From contig JAFXCD010000117.1 in the NCBI GenBank assembly GCA_017521605.1, positions 1-47,785 on the forward strand: a stretch of DNA of 47,785 nt. Direction: 5' to 3'. This document shows positions 17,692-26,358 of the stretch, in pieces. Under the pieces are notes generated by a model that did not search any database, was not told where the DNA came from, and worked only from the letters and a program-made list of their open reading frames with translations. Within the stretch, counting starts at the first letter, position 1. Each line of letters starts with the position of its first letter. The stretch is from Lachnospiraceae bacterium (lineage in GTDB: Bacteria > Bacillota > Clostridia > Lachnospirales > Lachnospiraceae). Position numbers and translations under genes: made by a program.

Positions 17692-18402
17692 TTACTTTAA
17701 CTTATTTATTCTTTTTTCTTCTTTTTCATACACAATATACGAAATTATAAAAAGGATTACTGCCGTAAGAAAAGTTAATCCAAAAGTAATCATTATTGAG
17801 TATACATTATGTATCAGGATAGTAATGATAAAGGATATAATCCCGCTGAGCATTAGTCCCAAACCGCTGAGCAGATTTACCTTTCGCTGTGTCTGTGGTT
17901 TTATATTTTTCCACTTGCTACTAAAAGGGTCTTTGTTTTCATGCATTCTTGGCATTACATTTCCTAATGCTATCCAACTGATACTCAAAATCAAGCTCAT
18001 CATAACAGCGGATATATCCATCAAATTCATTTCACTCCCTTTCGTCATTAGATATGTCAAAAATAAGTTTATAAAATTTATTAAATTCAATAGTACAAAC
18101 ATGATGAGCATTAATGTTCTGTTATGTGATACTGCATTGATTTGCACTGCCTTCTCTCTTTCCTGTACAATCTTATCAGCCTTATTTTTCGCCTTCCATA
18201 TCTGTACGAAATAGAATATTATCTCAACAAGAGCAATAAGAATATTTGTTTCAAAAACAGAATATTTGGATTCCAACTCTTCTTCTAATCCCAAAAGATT
18301 TGAAGGTATCTGTTCAGGTAATATAAGCACAAAGAACGCCGACACCAGAAAAGGCAAAACAATCAATATCAAAAATAATATATCCTTTTTAATTCTTTTC
18401 AT
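17692..18402 (-). CDS. SdpI-like membrane protein
   Basis: About 236 residues with six hydrophobic segments. An N-terminal DUF1648-like part (LVSAFFVLILPEQIPSNL) precedes an SdpI-like part, with IALGNVMPRMHENKDPFSSKWK corresponding to the family's GN-x-x-P...G-x-x-x-W region. In Bacillus, SdpI protects from the SdpC toxin and also sequesters the repressor SdpR. The ATG at 18402 has GGAGG eight bases upstream, better than the TTG at 18417. It overlaps the end of the ArsR-family gene by 14 bases. The family assignment is by pattern and could be refined by profile search. Confidence 0.75.
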   Translation of the reverse strand: MKRIKKDILFLILIVLPFLVSAFFVLILPEQIPSNLLGLEEELESKYSVFETNILIALVEIIFYFVQIWKAKNKADKIVQEREKAVQINAVSHNRTLMLIMFVLLNLINFINLFLTYLMTKGSEMNLMDISAVMMSLILSISWIALGNVMPRMHENKDPFSSKWKNIKPQTQRKVNLLSGLGLMLSGIISFIITILIHNVYSIMITFGLTFLTAVILFIISYIVYEKEEKRINKLK

Positions 18403-18667
18403 CTTTGTTTCCTCCAAACTGCTTCATCCACAGAACTACCTCATCAAAAAGTGTAGTATTCAACTCATAGTAAATAAAATTTTTCTCTTTATATTCCAAA
18501 ACCAGTTCTGCACTTTTTAGCAGCTTCAAATGATAAGAAAGCGCTGCAGGTGTCACACCCAGTTTTTCTGCTATCTCTCCTGCATTTAAACGACCTTCCC
18601 GAAGCATGGTCAGTACATCACGCCTCTGAGGATCTGAAAGTGCCTTAAAGGTTTCTGCTAGTCCCAT
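18389..18667 (-). CDS. ArsR-family repressor (SdpR-like)
   Basis: 92 residues forming one winged helix: MGLAETFKALSDPQRRDVLTMLREG, recognition region TPAALSYHLKLLKSAELV and wing EYKEKNFIYYELN. The metal-binding cysteine motif of ArsR/SmtB (ELCVCDL) is absent, as in SdpR-type members that respond to a membrane partner instead. AGGAGG precedes the ATG. It heads the SdpI-NatA-NatB operon and almost certainly represses it through the two dyads at 18682 and 18738. Confidence 0.92.
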   Translation of the reverse strand: MGLAETFKALSDPQRRDVLTMLREGRLNAGEIAEKLGVTPAALSYHLKLLKSAELVLEYKEKNFIYYELNTTLFDEVVLWMKQFGGNKDEKN

Positions 18668-18681
18668 ACCACTCCTCCTAT

Positions 18682-18705
18682 CTATTTAAAATTTTCTTTA
18701 AATAG
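18682..18705. promoter_or_regulatory. Operator 1 of the ArsR/SdpR-like repressor
   Basis: CTATTTAAA-N6-TTTAAATAG, a perfect 9-bp dyad lying directly downstream of the -10 box, over the expected transcription start. Confidence 0.75.
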
Positions 18706-18734
18706 AATCTAACATACTATGAAAGTCATGTCAA
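18706..18734 (-). promoter_or_regulatory. Promoter of the repressor-SdpI-NatAB operon
   Basis: Minus strand: consensus TTGACA (18729-18734), 17-base spacer, TAGATT (18706-18711). It is framed on both sides by identical operator half-sites. Confidence 0.85.
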
Positions 18735-18737
18735 CAT

Positions 18738-18761
18738 CTATTTAAAATTATTTTTAAATAG
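18738..18761. promoter_or_regulatory. Operator 2 of the ArsR/SdpR-like repressor
   Basis: The same CTATTTAAA-N6-TTTAAATAG dyad as at 18682, 56 bases away and just upstream of the -35 box. Confidence 0.75.
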
Positions 18762-18767
18762 TTATAC

Positions 18768-18798
18768 AAAAAATGGAGACGCCTTATGACGCCTCCAT
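18768..18798 (-). terminator. Terminator of the ilv operon
   Basis: ATGGAGGCGTC pairs with GGCGTCTCCAT (minus strand, two G-U pairs, 4-base loop; plus-strand stem 18773-18798) and is followed by a T run. It ends the operon 13 bases after ilvC. Confidence 0.9.
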
Positions 18799-18811
18799 AA
18801 TTACTGTTTAA

Positions 18812-19861
<1,050 letters not shown>

Positions 19862-19892
19862 TTATAACTTATAGGATTTCCCTAAAATTAAC

Positions 19893-20396
19893 TTAATCTT
19901 CAATGTAGACAACATTTTCGCTGCCTCGGCATAAGCCAGCAATACCGGTTCTTGCCAGTTCCAAAATCTCATAACCCTCCAACAAATTCAAGAAAGCTTC
20001 AATCTTGGCCTGATTACCGGTAAGCTCAATAATCAAACTATCCTTAGCCACATCAATAACCTTGGCACGGAAAATATCCACAACCGAAATAACACCCTGA
20101 CGCTGTTCCGGTGTTGCTTTTACCTTAATCAATGCCAGTTCTCTGTAAACTGATTCATCCGGTTTCAATTCTTTAATATCTCTTACATCCACAAGCTTAG
20201 CCAACTGCTTCTCAATCTGCTCTAATACCACATCATCACCAACAGCAACAATAGTAATGCGTGTCACTTTGTAGTCTGCCGTCACACCTGCTGTAATACT
20301 TTCTATACTATATCCTCGTCTGGAAAACAATCCCGAAATACGACTTAATACACCCGGATTGTTATCAACTAATAACTGAAACACTTTTTTCTGCAT
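19893..20396 (-). CDS. ilvN: Acetolactate synthase small subunit
   Basis: 167 residues: an N-terminal ACT domain (FQLLVDNNPGVLSRISGLFSRRGYSIESI) and the typical C-terminal regulatory half (VFRAKV... region: DIFRAKVIDVAKDSLIIELTG, and LARTGIAGLCRG). It activates IlvB and gives valine feedback control. This is the more canonical of two adjacent small subunits: it has NPGVL...FSRRGYNIES-like motif and full length. It is 66 bases downstream of its paralogue. Confidence 0.95.
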   Translation of the reverse strand: MQKKVFQLLVDNNPGVLSRISGLFSRRGYSIESITAGVTADYKVTRITIVAVGDDVVLEQIEKQLAKLVDVRDIKELKPDESVYRELALIKVKATPEQRQGVISVVDIFRAKVIDVAKDSLIIELTGNQAKIEAFLNLLEGYEILELARTGIAGLCRGSENVVYIED

Positions 20397-20462
20397 AGCA
20401 ATAACCTCGATTTAACAATTCTTTTAATAGTTTAGTACATTAACGTGCTATTGTCAACCTTC

Positions 20463-20954
20463 TTATTCATCATTCTCCATACATTTTGAAAGAGCAACGG
20501 TTCCGGTACGTGCTACTTCCACAATACTAATGGACTGAAGCATATTAATCATAAGCTTAATACGGTCAGGTACGTCACAGATCTGAATAATCATAAAATG
20601 CTTGGACATATCTACAATCTGTGCATTCATGACTTCACAAATCTCCATGATTTCACGACGATTATTCTTATTGTACTTTACCTTAATCAGCATTAGTTCC
20701 CGACTGATACTTTGTGCTTCTTTAAAGGTCTTTACCTTTATAACATCAATCTTTTTATTTAATTGTTTTTCAATCTGTTCGATGGTTCTCTCATCACCAC
20801 TGCTGACAATGGTCATACAGGATACATTGGGGTCATCTGTTTCACCAACTACCAGACTATCAATATTAAAGCATCTTCTGGCAAAGAGACCAACCACCTT
20901 ACCTAAAACACCGGCACGGTTCTCTACCAGTACGGAATATATTCTCTTTTTCAT
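20463..20954 (-). CDS. ilvN: Second acetolactate synthase small-subunit paralogue
   Basis: 163 residues with the same architecture as its neighbour: ACT domain YSVLVENRAGVLGKVVGLFARRCFNIDSL and a C-terminal half with ICEVMNAQIVDMSKHFMIIQI and VARTGTVALSK. It differs in details (CFNIDSL for GYSIESI; more lysine and asparagine). Whether both bind IlvB, form mixed complexes or respond to different amino acids cannot be told from sequence. It starts 11 bases after ilvB, so it is tightly coupled to the catalytic subunit. Confidence 0.92.
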   Translation of the reverse strand: MKKRIYSVLVENRAGVLGKVVGLFARRCFNIDSLVVGETDDPNVSCMTIVSSGDERTIEQIEKQLNKKIDVIKVKTFKEAQSISRELMLIKVKYNKNNRREIMEICEVMNAQIVDMSKHFMIIQICDVPDRIKLMINMLQSISIVEVARTGTVALSKCMENDE

Positions 20955-20965
20955 CTCTTTTCCCT

Positions 20966-22579
20966 CTAAACCAAATCCATAGGATCAATCAGGCATTCCA
21001 GCAATACTCGTTCATCATTCTTAAGAAATTCATCAATTACTTCTTCTGCCTTTTTCATATTTTCCAGGCGTAAATACTTCATATCATAAGCTGCCGCAAT
21101 ATTTTCCAGCTTCGGACTACCTGACAAATCTACTACAGAGTAATTATCCTTATAAGTAAAATGCTGATACTGACGCACCATTCCCAGATAATTATTCTTT
21201 AAAACAATAATCTTCACCGGCACATCAAATTGCTTCATTGTGGCTAATTCCATCATAGACATTTGGAAGGAACCATCGCCACACACTGCAACTACCTGAC
21301 GGTTAGGGTCTGCAATTTTAGCTCCAAGTGCAGCAGGAATAGAGTAACCCATGGTCCCCATACCACCGGAGGTAAAGAATCGTCCATCCTTTACAATATG
21401 GTATCCGCAGGACCAAATCTGATTCTGACCCACATCTGCTACATATACTGCTTTTTCTTGCATCCTCTCAGATAACATGGTAATAAATCCGGCCGGATCT
21501 ACAAAATCAGGATTCGGAGTACGCTTCTTCTCCATTGTACTTCGATACTCATTCAAAGTATCCAGCCATGCATCATGCTCGCATTCCATTTCCATGGTAA
21601 GAAGTTCTGTAAAAATATGCTTTGCATCACCAACCAACGGAATGGTGGGACATGCATTTTTACCTATTTCAACCGGGTCTACATCTATATGTACTAAAAT
21701 CTTATTCTGCGTTATCAAATCAGGCTGGCTGATAGCACGGTCTGCCACTCTTGCACCAACCATAATCAGTAAATCTGACTCATTCATGGCACGATTTGCA
21801 TAAGGTTTTCCATTATTTCCAACCATACCAAAATACATGGGATGCTTTGTCGGCATAGCACCGATACCCATCATAGTACTTACAACCGGCACCTTATATT
21901 TCTCACTAAACGCACGAAGCTCGTTCTTTGCTCCACTAAGGAGTACGCCACCACCCACACAAATAATAGGTCTGTCAGCCTTATCCAACTCTCTTAATAC
22001 CTTCTTCAGCTGCGCCATATTCCCTTTCAATGTAGGTTTATAGGTACGCATACTGATTTCTTCAGGATAACTGAATTTATTGACAGTAGCATTTTGAATA
22101 TCAATAGGCACATCAATTAATACTGGACCTTTTCTACCGGTATTGGCAAGGTAAAAGGCTTCCTTAAAAACACGCGGAATATCATTTGCATTTTTAACCA
22201 GATAACTGTATTTTACAAAAGATTCCACTGCACCGGTTATGTCTGCTTCCTGAAACACATCACTACCAAGCAATGCACTATCTACCTGACCGGTAATGAC
22301 AATCATAGGGATACTATCCGCATATGCTGTCGCTATACCGGTAATTACATTGGTTGCACCGGGACCACTTGTAACAGCGCACACACCGGGTCTTCCGGTC
22401 ATTCTTGCCATACCACTTGCTGCATGAGCAGCATTCTGCTCTGTACGAATCAGAATGGTCTTTATATCCGACTCTAAAATACTATTATAAAAAGGGCATA
22501 TTGCTACACCGGGATATCCGAATACGTATTCTACACCCTCTGCTTCTAAACATTTTATAATTGCGTCAGCACCTATCAT
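20966..22579 (-). CDS. ilvB: Acetolactate synthase large subunit
   Basis: About 537 residues; ThDP-dependent fold. Marks are the N-terminal VEYVFGYPGVAICPFYNSI with the catalytic glutamate region (RTEQNAAHAASGMARMTGRPGVC), FQEADITGAVESFVKYS, and the ThDP motif GDGSFQMSMMELATMKQFDVPVKIIVLKNN. It condenses pyruvate to acetolactate, or with 2-oxobutyrate to acetohydroxybutyrate. AGGAGG is seven bases before the ATG at 22579; a longer frame to 22609 lacks support. First gene of the ilv operon, following metH by about 70 bases. Confidence 0.97.
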   Translation of the reverse strand: MIGADAIIKCLEAEGVEYVFGYPGVAICPFYNSILESDIKTILIRTEQNAAHAASGMARMTGRPGVCAVTSGPGATNVITGIATAYADSIPMIVITGQVDSALLGSDVFQEADITGAVESFVKYSYLVKNANDIPRVFKEAFYLANTGRKGPVLIDVPIDIQNATVNKFSYPEEISMRTYKPTLKGNMAQLKKVLRELDKADRPIICVGGGVLLSGAKNELRAFSEKYKVPVVSTMMGIGAMPTKHPMYFGMVGNNGKPYANRAMNESDLLIMVGARVADRAISQPDLITQNKILVHIDVDPVEIGKNACPTIPLVGDAKHIFTELLTMEMECEHDAWLDTLNEYRSTMEKKRTPNPDFVDPAGFITMLSERMQEKAVYVADVGQNQIWSCGYHIVKDGRFFTSGGMGTMGYSIPAALGAKIADPNRQVVAVCGDGSFQMSMMELATMKQFDVPVKIIVLKNNYLGMVRQYQHFTYKDNYSVVDLSGSPKLENIAAAYDMKYLRLENMKKAEEVIDEFLKNDERVLLECLIDPMDLV

Positions 22580-22616
22580 ATGGTGACCTCCTATGTGTAT
22601 CAATCTCAATTAAATA

Positions 22617-22645
22617 ATTGTAACATTCAAACGTCTTTAAATCAA
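22617..22645 (-). promoter_or_regulatory. Promoter of the ilvB operon
   Basis: Minus strand: TTGATT (22640-22645), 17-base spacer, TACAAT (22617-22622), 37 bases before ilvB. No T-box or leader attenuator is visible in this short region. Confidence 0.65.
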
Positions 22646-22651
22646 CTATTT

Positions 22652-25114
22652 TTACGATTTCTCAATGCCCAGTATTTTTTTTGCAACCTTAACTGCTTCA
22701 GCTGCGTCCTTTGCATAACCGTCAGCACCAATTTCTTTCATGAATTCCAATGTAGTTACAGCTCCACCAATCATCACCTTAGTATTTAGGCCACTTTCCT
22801 TGACTGCAACCATCACTTCACGCATTCTCTGCATAGTGGTTGTCATAAGTGCAGATAAGGCTATAATATCCGCATTCTCATCAATGGCTTTCTGTATAAT
22901 AACATCTGCCGGAACATCCTTACCCAAGTCTACAACTTTGAATCCATAATTCTTCAACATTAATGCAACCAGATTCTTACCAATATCGTGAATGTCTCCT
23001 TCTACTGTAGCAATCACCACAACAGGCATATTCTCTTGCTCAATACCTGTAACAAGCTTTTCTTCAAGAATCTCTATAGAATTCTTCATAGCTTCTGCAC
23101 TGGCAATTAACTGAGGCAAAAAATATTTCTTTTGTTCGAAATATTCGCCAACCAGATTGATACCGGGCAGTAACGCTTCATTTAATATCCTCTGTGCTTC
23201 TTCTCCGGAATCCAGAGCCTGTTTAGTCAGCTTTGCTATACCATTTTTATTCCCTTTTAGAACCGCTTCCTTTAAAGTCTTTACATAGCCACTTGTATCA
23301 TCTTCCTTACCCACTGTTTCATTTCCCTTCTTAGGTGCAGGACTTTTTGTCTTTGTTTCAACTGGTACCATATTAGAAGCATATTCGATATAGCGTAAAT
23401 CTGCGGACTCCTTTGCCAGCAATAAATCTGTAGCCAAAGCTCCGCAAACCAGCATTTCCTGGGAAGGATTTGCTATAGCCATAGTCAAGCCTGCTTGAAT
23501 AGCCAGTGTCAAAAAGGTAGTATTCACATGGACTCTCGATGGCATACCAAAGGAAATATTGGAAAGACCACATATGGTTGCCAGACCCATTTCCTTACAA
23601 TATCGAATGGTTTCCAACGTCTCCACTCCTGCAAATCGGTTTGCGCCCACCGTGGTTACCAGACCATCTACTATGATATCTTCTTTATCCATACCTAATT
23701 CCAAGGCACTTTCATATATTTTTTGAATAATCTCTTTCTTTTCATCCAGATCTTTAGGCAACCCTTCATCAGAAAGAGGAAGTAAAATAAACATGGCACC
23801 GTATTTTTTCACCAAAGGTAATAGTTTTTCGAACTTTTCCTTTTCATAAGACACGGAATTTACCAATGCACGTCCCGGATAATTACGCAAAGCCGCTTCC
23901 AAAACATCAATATGGCTGGAATCTAACGACAAGGGTAGATTTGTTACTGTTTGAAGTTCATCTACAACACGAAGCATCATTTCCTTTTCGTTAATGCCGC
24001 TCATACCCATATTCACATCCAAAACAGAAGCCCCATCTGACTCCTGCTCTTCTGCAAAGCTTAACACTCTATCAATATTTCCCTGACGCAATTCCTCCTG
24101 CAAGGCTTTTTTACCGGTAGGATTGATACGTTCACCAACGATTAAGAAATTACCATCCAAACCAAAGGAAAGTGTACTTCTTTCACTGGTAAGGTACCTT
24201 AGGTTTTCTACCTTTTTACGTACTACAGGTGTTTTCCTTTCAACTAATTCTCTAAGTGCTGCTATATGTAATGGTGTAGTACCACAACAGCCACCAAGAA
24301 TCACCGCACCTTTTTCAATTAACACTTCCATCTCTTCCGCAAAAGCTTCCGGATTCATGGAGTAAATAGTATTGCCCTCATTGTCTACCTGTGGCAATCC
24401 TGCATTGGGCTTTGCTATTAAAGGAAGGTCTGTGACAGCTGCCATTTGTTCTACAATTCCAGCCATTTTAGCCGGTCCGGTGGAACAGTTAATACCGATT
24501 GCAGATGCTCCCAGTTTATCCAATACAATAGCAGCTGTACAAGCGTCAGTCCCAAACAATGTACGTTCATTTTCTTCAAATGTAAGTGTCACCAGCACAG
24601 GCAAATCACATATTTCCTTAGAAGCAATTAAAGCGGCCCGACATTCTGCCAGACTCATCATAGTCTCTACTACCAATATATCAACGCCGGCTTCCAGCAT
24701 ATACTGAATCTGCTCTTTATATACATTAATCAGCTCTTCCAAATCCATATCACCAATCGGCTTTAACTGTCTACCGGTCATAGTAATATCGCCTGCCACA
24801 AGTGCTTTATCTCCCGCAGCTTCTTTGGACAGGTTAACCAATTCCCGAATCATCATCTGTTGACTCCCCTGCAAACCATATTCTGCCAACTTAATACGAT
24901 TCGTGGTAAAAGTAGGGGCGTAAAGAATATTTGTTCCAGCCTTTACATAGTCCTTTTGTAACTCCAGTAATATCTCTTTATTATCCAATATCCACTTCTC
25001 CGGACATACCCCAACAGGCATACCTGCCTTCATAAGATTTGTACCGGTAGCACCATCCAATAGCAAAAATCCTTTATTTTTTTCTATTAAGCTTTTAAAT
25101 TCTAAACAATTCAT
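22652..25114 (-). CDS. metH: Cobalamin-dependent methionine synthase, short form
   Basis: 820 residues in three parts: homocysteine-binding domain (about 1-295; LLLDGATGTNLMKAG, with zinc cysteines in GINCSTGP and VILGGCCGTTP), pterin/methyltetrahydrofolate domain (about 315-590; FLIVGERINPTGKKALQ, LDVNMG) and the cobalamin cap and Rossmann domain (about 610-820; IATVEGDIHDIGKNLVALML, whose His is the cobalt ligand). The roughly 330-residue C-terminal reactivation domain of E. coli MetH is missing, as in Clostridia and Thermotoga, so reductive reactivation must come from another protein. It has its own promoter. Confidence 0.95.
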   Translation of the reverse strand: MNCLEFKSLIEKNKGFLLLDGATGTNLMKAGMPVGVCPEKWILDNKEILLELQKDYVKAGTNILYAPTFTTNRIKLAEYGLQGSQQMMIRELVNLSKEAAGDKALVAGDITMTGRQLKPIGDMDLEELINVYKEQIQYMLEAGVDILVVETMMSLAECRAALIASKEICDLPVLVTLTFEENERTLFGTDACTAAIVLDKLGASAIGINCSTGPAKMAGIVEQMAAVTDLPLIAKPNAGLPQVDNEGNTIYSMNPEAFAEEMEVLIEKGAVILGGCCGTTPLHIAALRELVERKTPVVRKKVENLRYLTSERSTLSFGLDGNFLIVGERINPTGKKALQEELRQGNIDRVLSFAEEQESDGASVLDVNMGMSGINEKEMMLRVVDELQTVTNLPLSLDSSHIDVLEAALRNYPGRALVNSVSYEKEKFEKLLPLVKKYGAMFILLPLSDEGLPKDLDEKKEIIQKIYESALELGMDKEDIIVDGLVTTVGANRFAGVETLETIRYCKEMGLATICGLSNISFGMPSRVHVNTTFLTLAIQAGLTMAIANPSQEMLVCGALATDLLLAKESADLRYIEYASNMVPVETKTKSPAPKKGNETVGKEDDTSGYVKTLKEAVLKGNKNGIAKLTKQALDSGEEAQRILNEALLPGINLVGEYFEQKKYFLPQLIASAEAMKNSIEILEEKLVTGIEQENMPVVVIATVEGDIHDIGKNLVALMLKNYGFKVVDLGKDVPADVIIQKAIDENADIIALSALMTTTMQRMREVMVAVKESGLNTKVMIGGAVTTLEFMKEIGADGYAKDAAEAVKVAKKILGIEKS

Positions 25115-25152
25115 TATTATCCTCTCTGTGCAAAATGTTTACATATGCGTAA

Positions 25153-25181
25153 ATAATATCATAAATACACCTTCCAGACAA
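25153..25181 (-). promoter_or_regulatory. Promoter of metH
   Basis: Minus strand: TTGTCT (25176-25181), 17-base spacer, TATTAT (25153-25158), about 38 bases before metH. The short leader leaves no room for an SAM or cobalamin riboswitch. Confidence 0.65.
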
Positions 25182-25304
25182 GCCATTATCTTACTAATAA
25201 CTTCGCTATGATAAGTATTAAGATTTATTAAACTTTTTCTTATGGATTGATTTCATCAAATAAATATGATAAATTCATAATAGTTGATTTTAGGAGGTAC
25301 TATT

Positions 25305-25766
25305 TTGAAAAAATTAGCTGTATTATTACTCATCTGTGTAATGCTAACCGGATGCAGTAACACAAATAAAAATTTAGATATGACTCGCTTACATGATGAG
25401 ATTAATGAATTCTGCGATAATCTGAAAGAAATTGATTCTGCAATTAATCAGATAACTAATGTAACTGCAGATGAACAGGGATTAAAAACTGCAACCGATA
25501 CTTTATTGAGCAATTTGGATTTATTAAAAGATGAATTTGCCAAGTTTTCCAACATTGACTTTCCTACGGAATATGACTACTTAGAAAAATTAGCTGATGA
25601 AGCTTACGATTACATGACTGAAGCAGTCAATGCTTATAGAAAAACCTACCGTGATAACTATACTGCCAGTATGGAGGAATATGCCTCTGAAAACTATAAG
25701 AGAGCATATAAACGAGTTCAGATAATAATAGATGTTCTCAACGGTAAGGAACCCACCCCCCAATAA
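25305..25766 (+). CDS. Small lipoprotein, TTG start
   Basis: About 153 residues. A short signal peptide (LKKLAVLLLICVMLTGC) ends in the lipobox LTGC, so Cys is lipidated and the mature protein is anchored to the outer face of the membrane. The rest is polar and mostly helical, with an acidic, tyrosine-rich C-terminal half (YDYLEKLADEAYDYMTEAVNAY) and no recognised domain. The start is the TTG at 25305, which has AGGAGG seven bases upstream; there is no ATG nearby. It is a single-gene unit with a strong terminator. Confidence 0.8.
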   Translation: MKKLAVLLLICVMLTGCSNTNKNLDMTRLHDEINEFCDNLKEIDSAINQITNVTADEQGLKTATDTLLSNLDLLKDEFAKFSNIDFPTEYDYLEKLADEAYDYMTEAVNAYRKTYRDNYTASMEEYASENYKRAYKRVQIIIDVLNGKEPTPQ

Positions 25767-25780
25767 TCATCTACAAATAT

Positions 25781-25820
25781 AACAAGAGCTCCACTAATGA
25801 GGAGCTCTTGTTATATTTTT
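25781..25820. terminator. Terminator between converging lipoprotein and membrane-protein genes
   Basis: Perfect 12-bp stem AACAAGAGCTCC/GGAGCTCTTGTT (25781-25792 with 25801-25812), 8-base loop, followed on the plus strand by ATATTTTTATTTT. Confidence 0.92.
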
Positions 25821-26190
25821 ATTTTAAAATAGGAACATCTCCTATAATAGGGAGTTTTTTGTTATCACCATTTATTGCTGTAATCATACCCCATACACCA
25901 AATATAAGAGTAATTACTTTAACTATTAAATCAATGATTCCAACAAAAATCTTAATAATAGGAATGATTCCTAATATCCAACAAACAATACTACATGCCA
26001 ACCCCAGAATAATAAGTATCAACGACTGATTTAAGTGAAGTTTCGCTCCCTTTTTATCACCCACATTATATGCGATAAACCAAATAATTAATGGAATAAA
26101 CATTCCCAATTTACCCGGTCCTGATAAAAAACCAAACAAACTTGTCAATATACCACCATATGCAACAATACTTGTGACTTTCTTATCCAT
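25819..26190 (-). CDS. Small membrane protein, DUF4870/Tic20-like
   Basis: 123 residues with three or four hydrophobic segments (about 8-25, 28-45, 55-80, 82-105). The central polar loop NVGDKKGAKLHLNQSLILIILG resembles the F-H-x-x-Q-A/S-L signature of DUF4870 small membrane proteins. Function of the family is unknown. GGGAGG precedes the ATG. It has its own promoter and shares a bidirectional terminator with the lipoprotein gene. Family assignment is tentative. Confidence 0.65.
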   Translation of the reverse strand: MDKKVTSIVAYGGILTSLFGFLSGPGKLGMFIPLIIWFIAYNVGDKKGAKLHLNQSLILIILGLACSIVCWILGIIPIIKIFVGIIDLIVKVITLIFGVWGMITAINGDNKKLPIIGDVPILK

Positions 26191-26236
26191 TTTATAATCC
26201 TCCCATAAACATTAATATATTTTTAATGATATTAAA

Positions 26237-26265
26237 ATATTATCACAATTACATAAACAAAGCAA
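26237..26265 (-). promoter_or_regulatory. Promoter of the 26190 membrane-protein gene
   Basis: Minus strand: TTGCTT (26260-26265), 17-base spacer, TAATAT (26237-26242). Confidence 0.6.
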
Positions 26266-26311
26266 GTAAAGTGCTACTTTTTACCAATTAACCATCATTT
26301 TTGACATTTTT

Positions 26312-26345
26312 TACAAAAAGAAAGCCCGGCAATACACCGGGCTTT
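26312..26345 (-). terminator. Terminator of the NifU-like/GGGtGRT operon
   Basis: AAAGCCCGG (26321-26329) with CCGGGCTTT (26337-26345), 7-base loop, then CTTTTTG on the minus strand, 13 bases after the stop. Confidence 0.92.
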
Positions 26346-26358
26346 AAGTAATCATTAT

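Noticed and set aside
22580-22651. T-box or attenuator ahead of ilvB
   Set aside because: The gap is too short, with no T-box core or terminator hairpin; only a promoter is seen.
25115-25304. Possible SAM or cobalamin riboswitch or leader peptide ahead of metH
   Set aside because: Only about 30 transcribed bases lie between the promoter and the gene, and the 15-codon frame there has no ribosome site.
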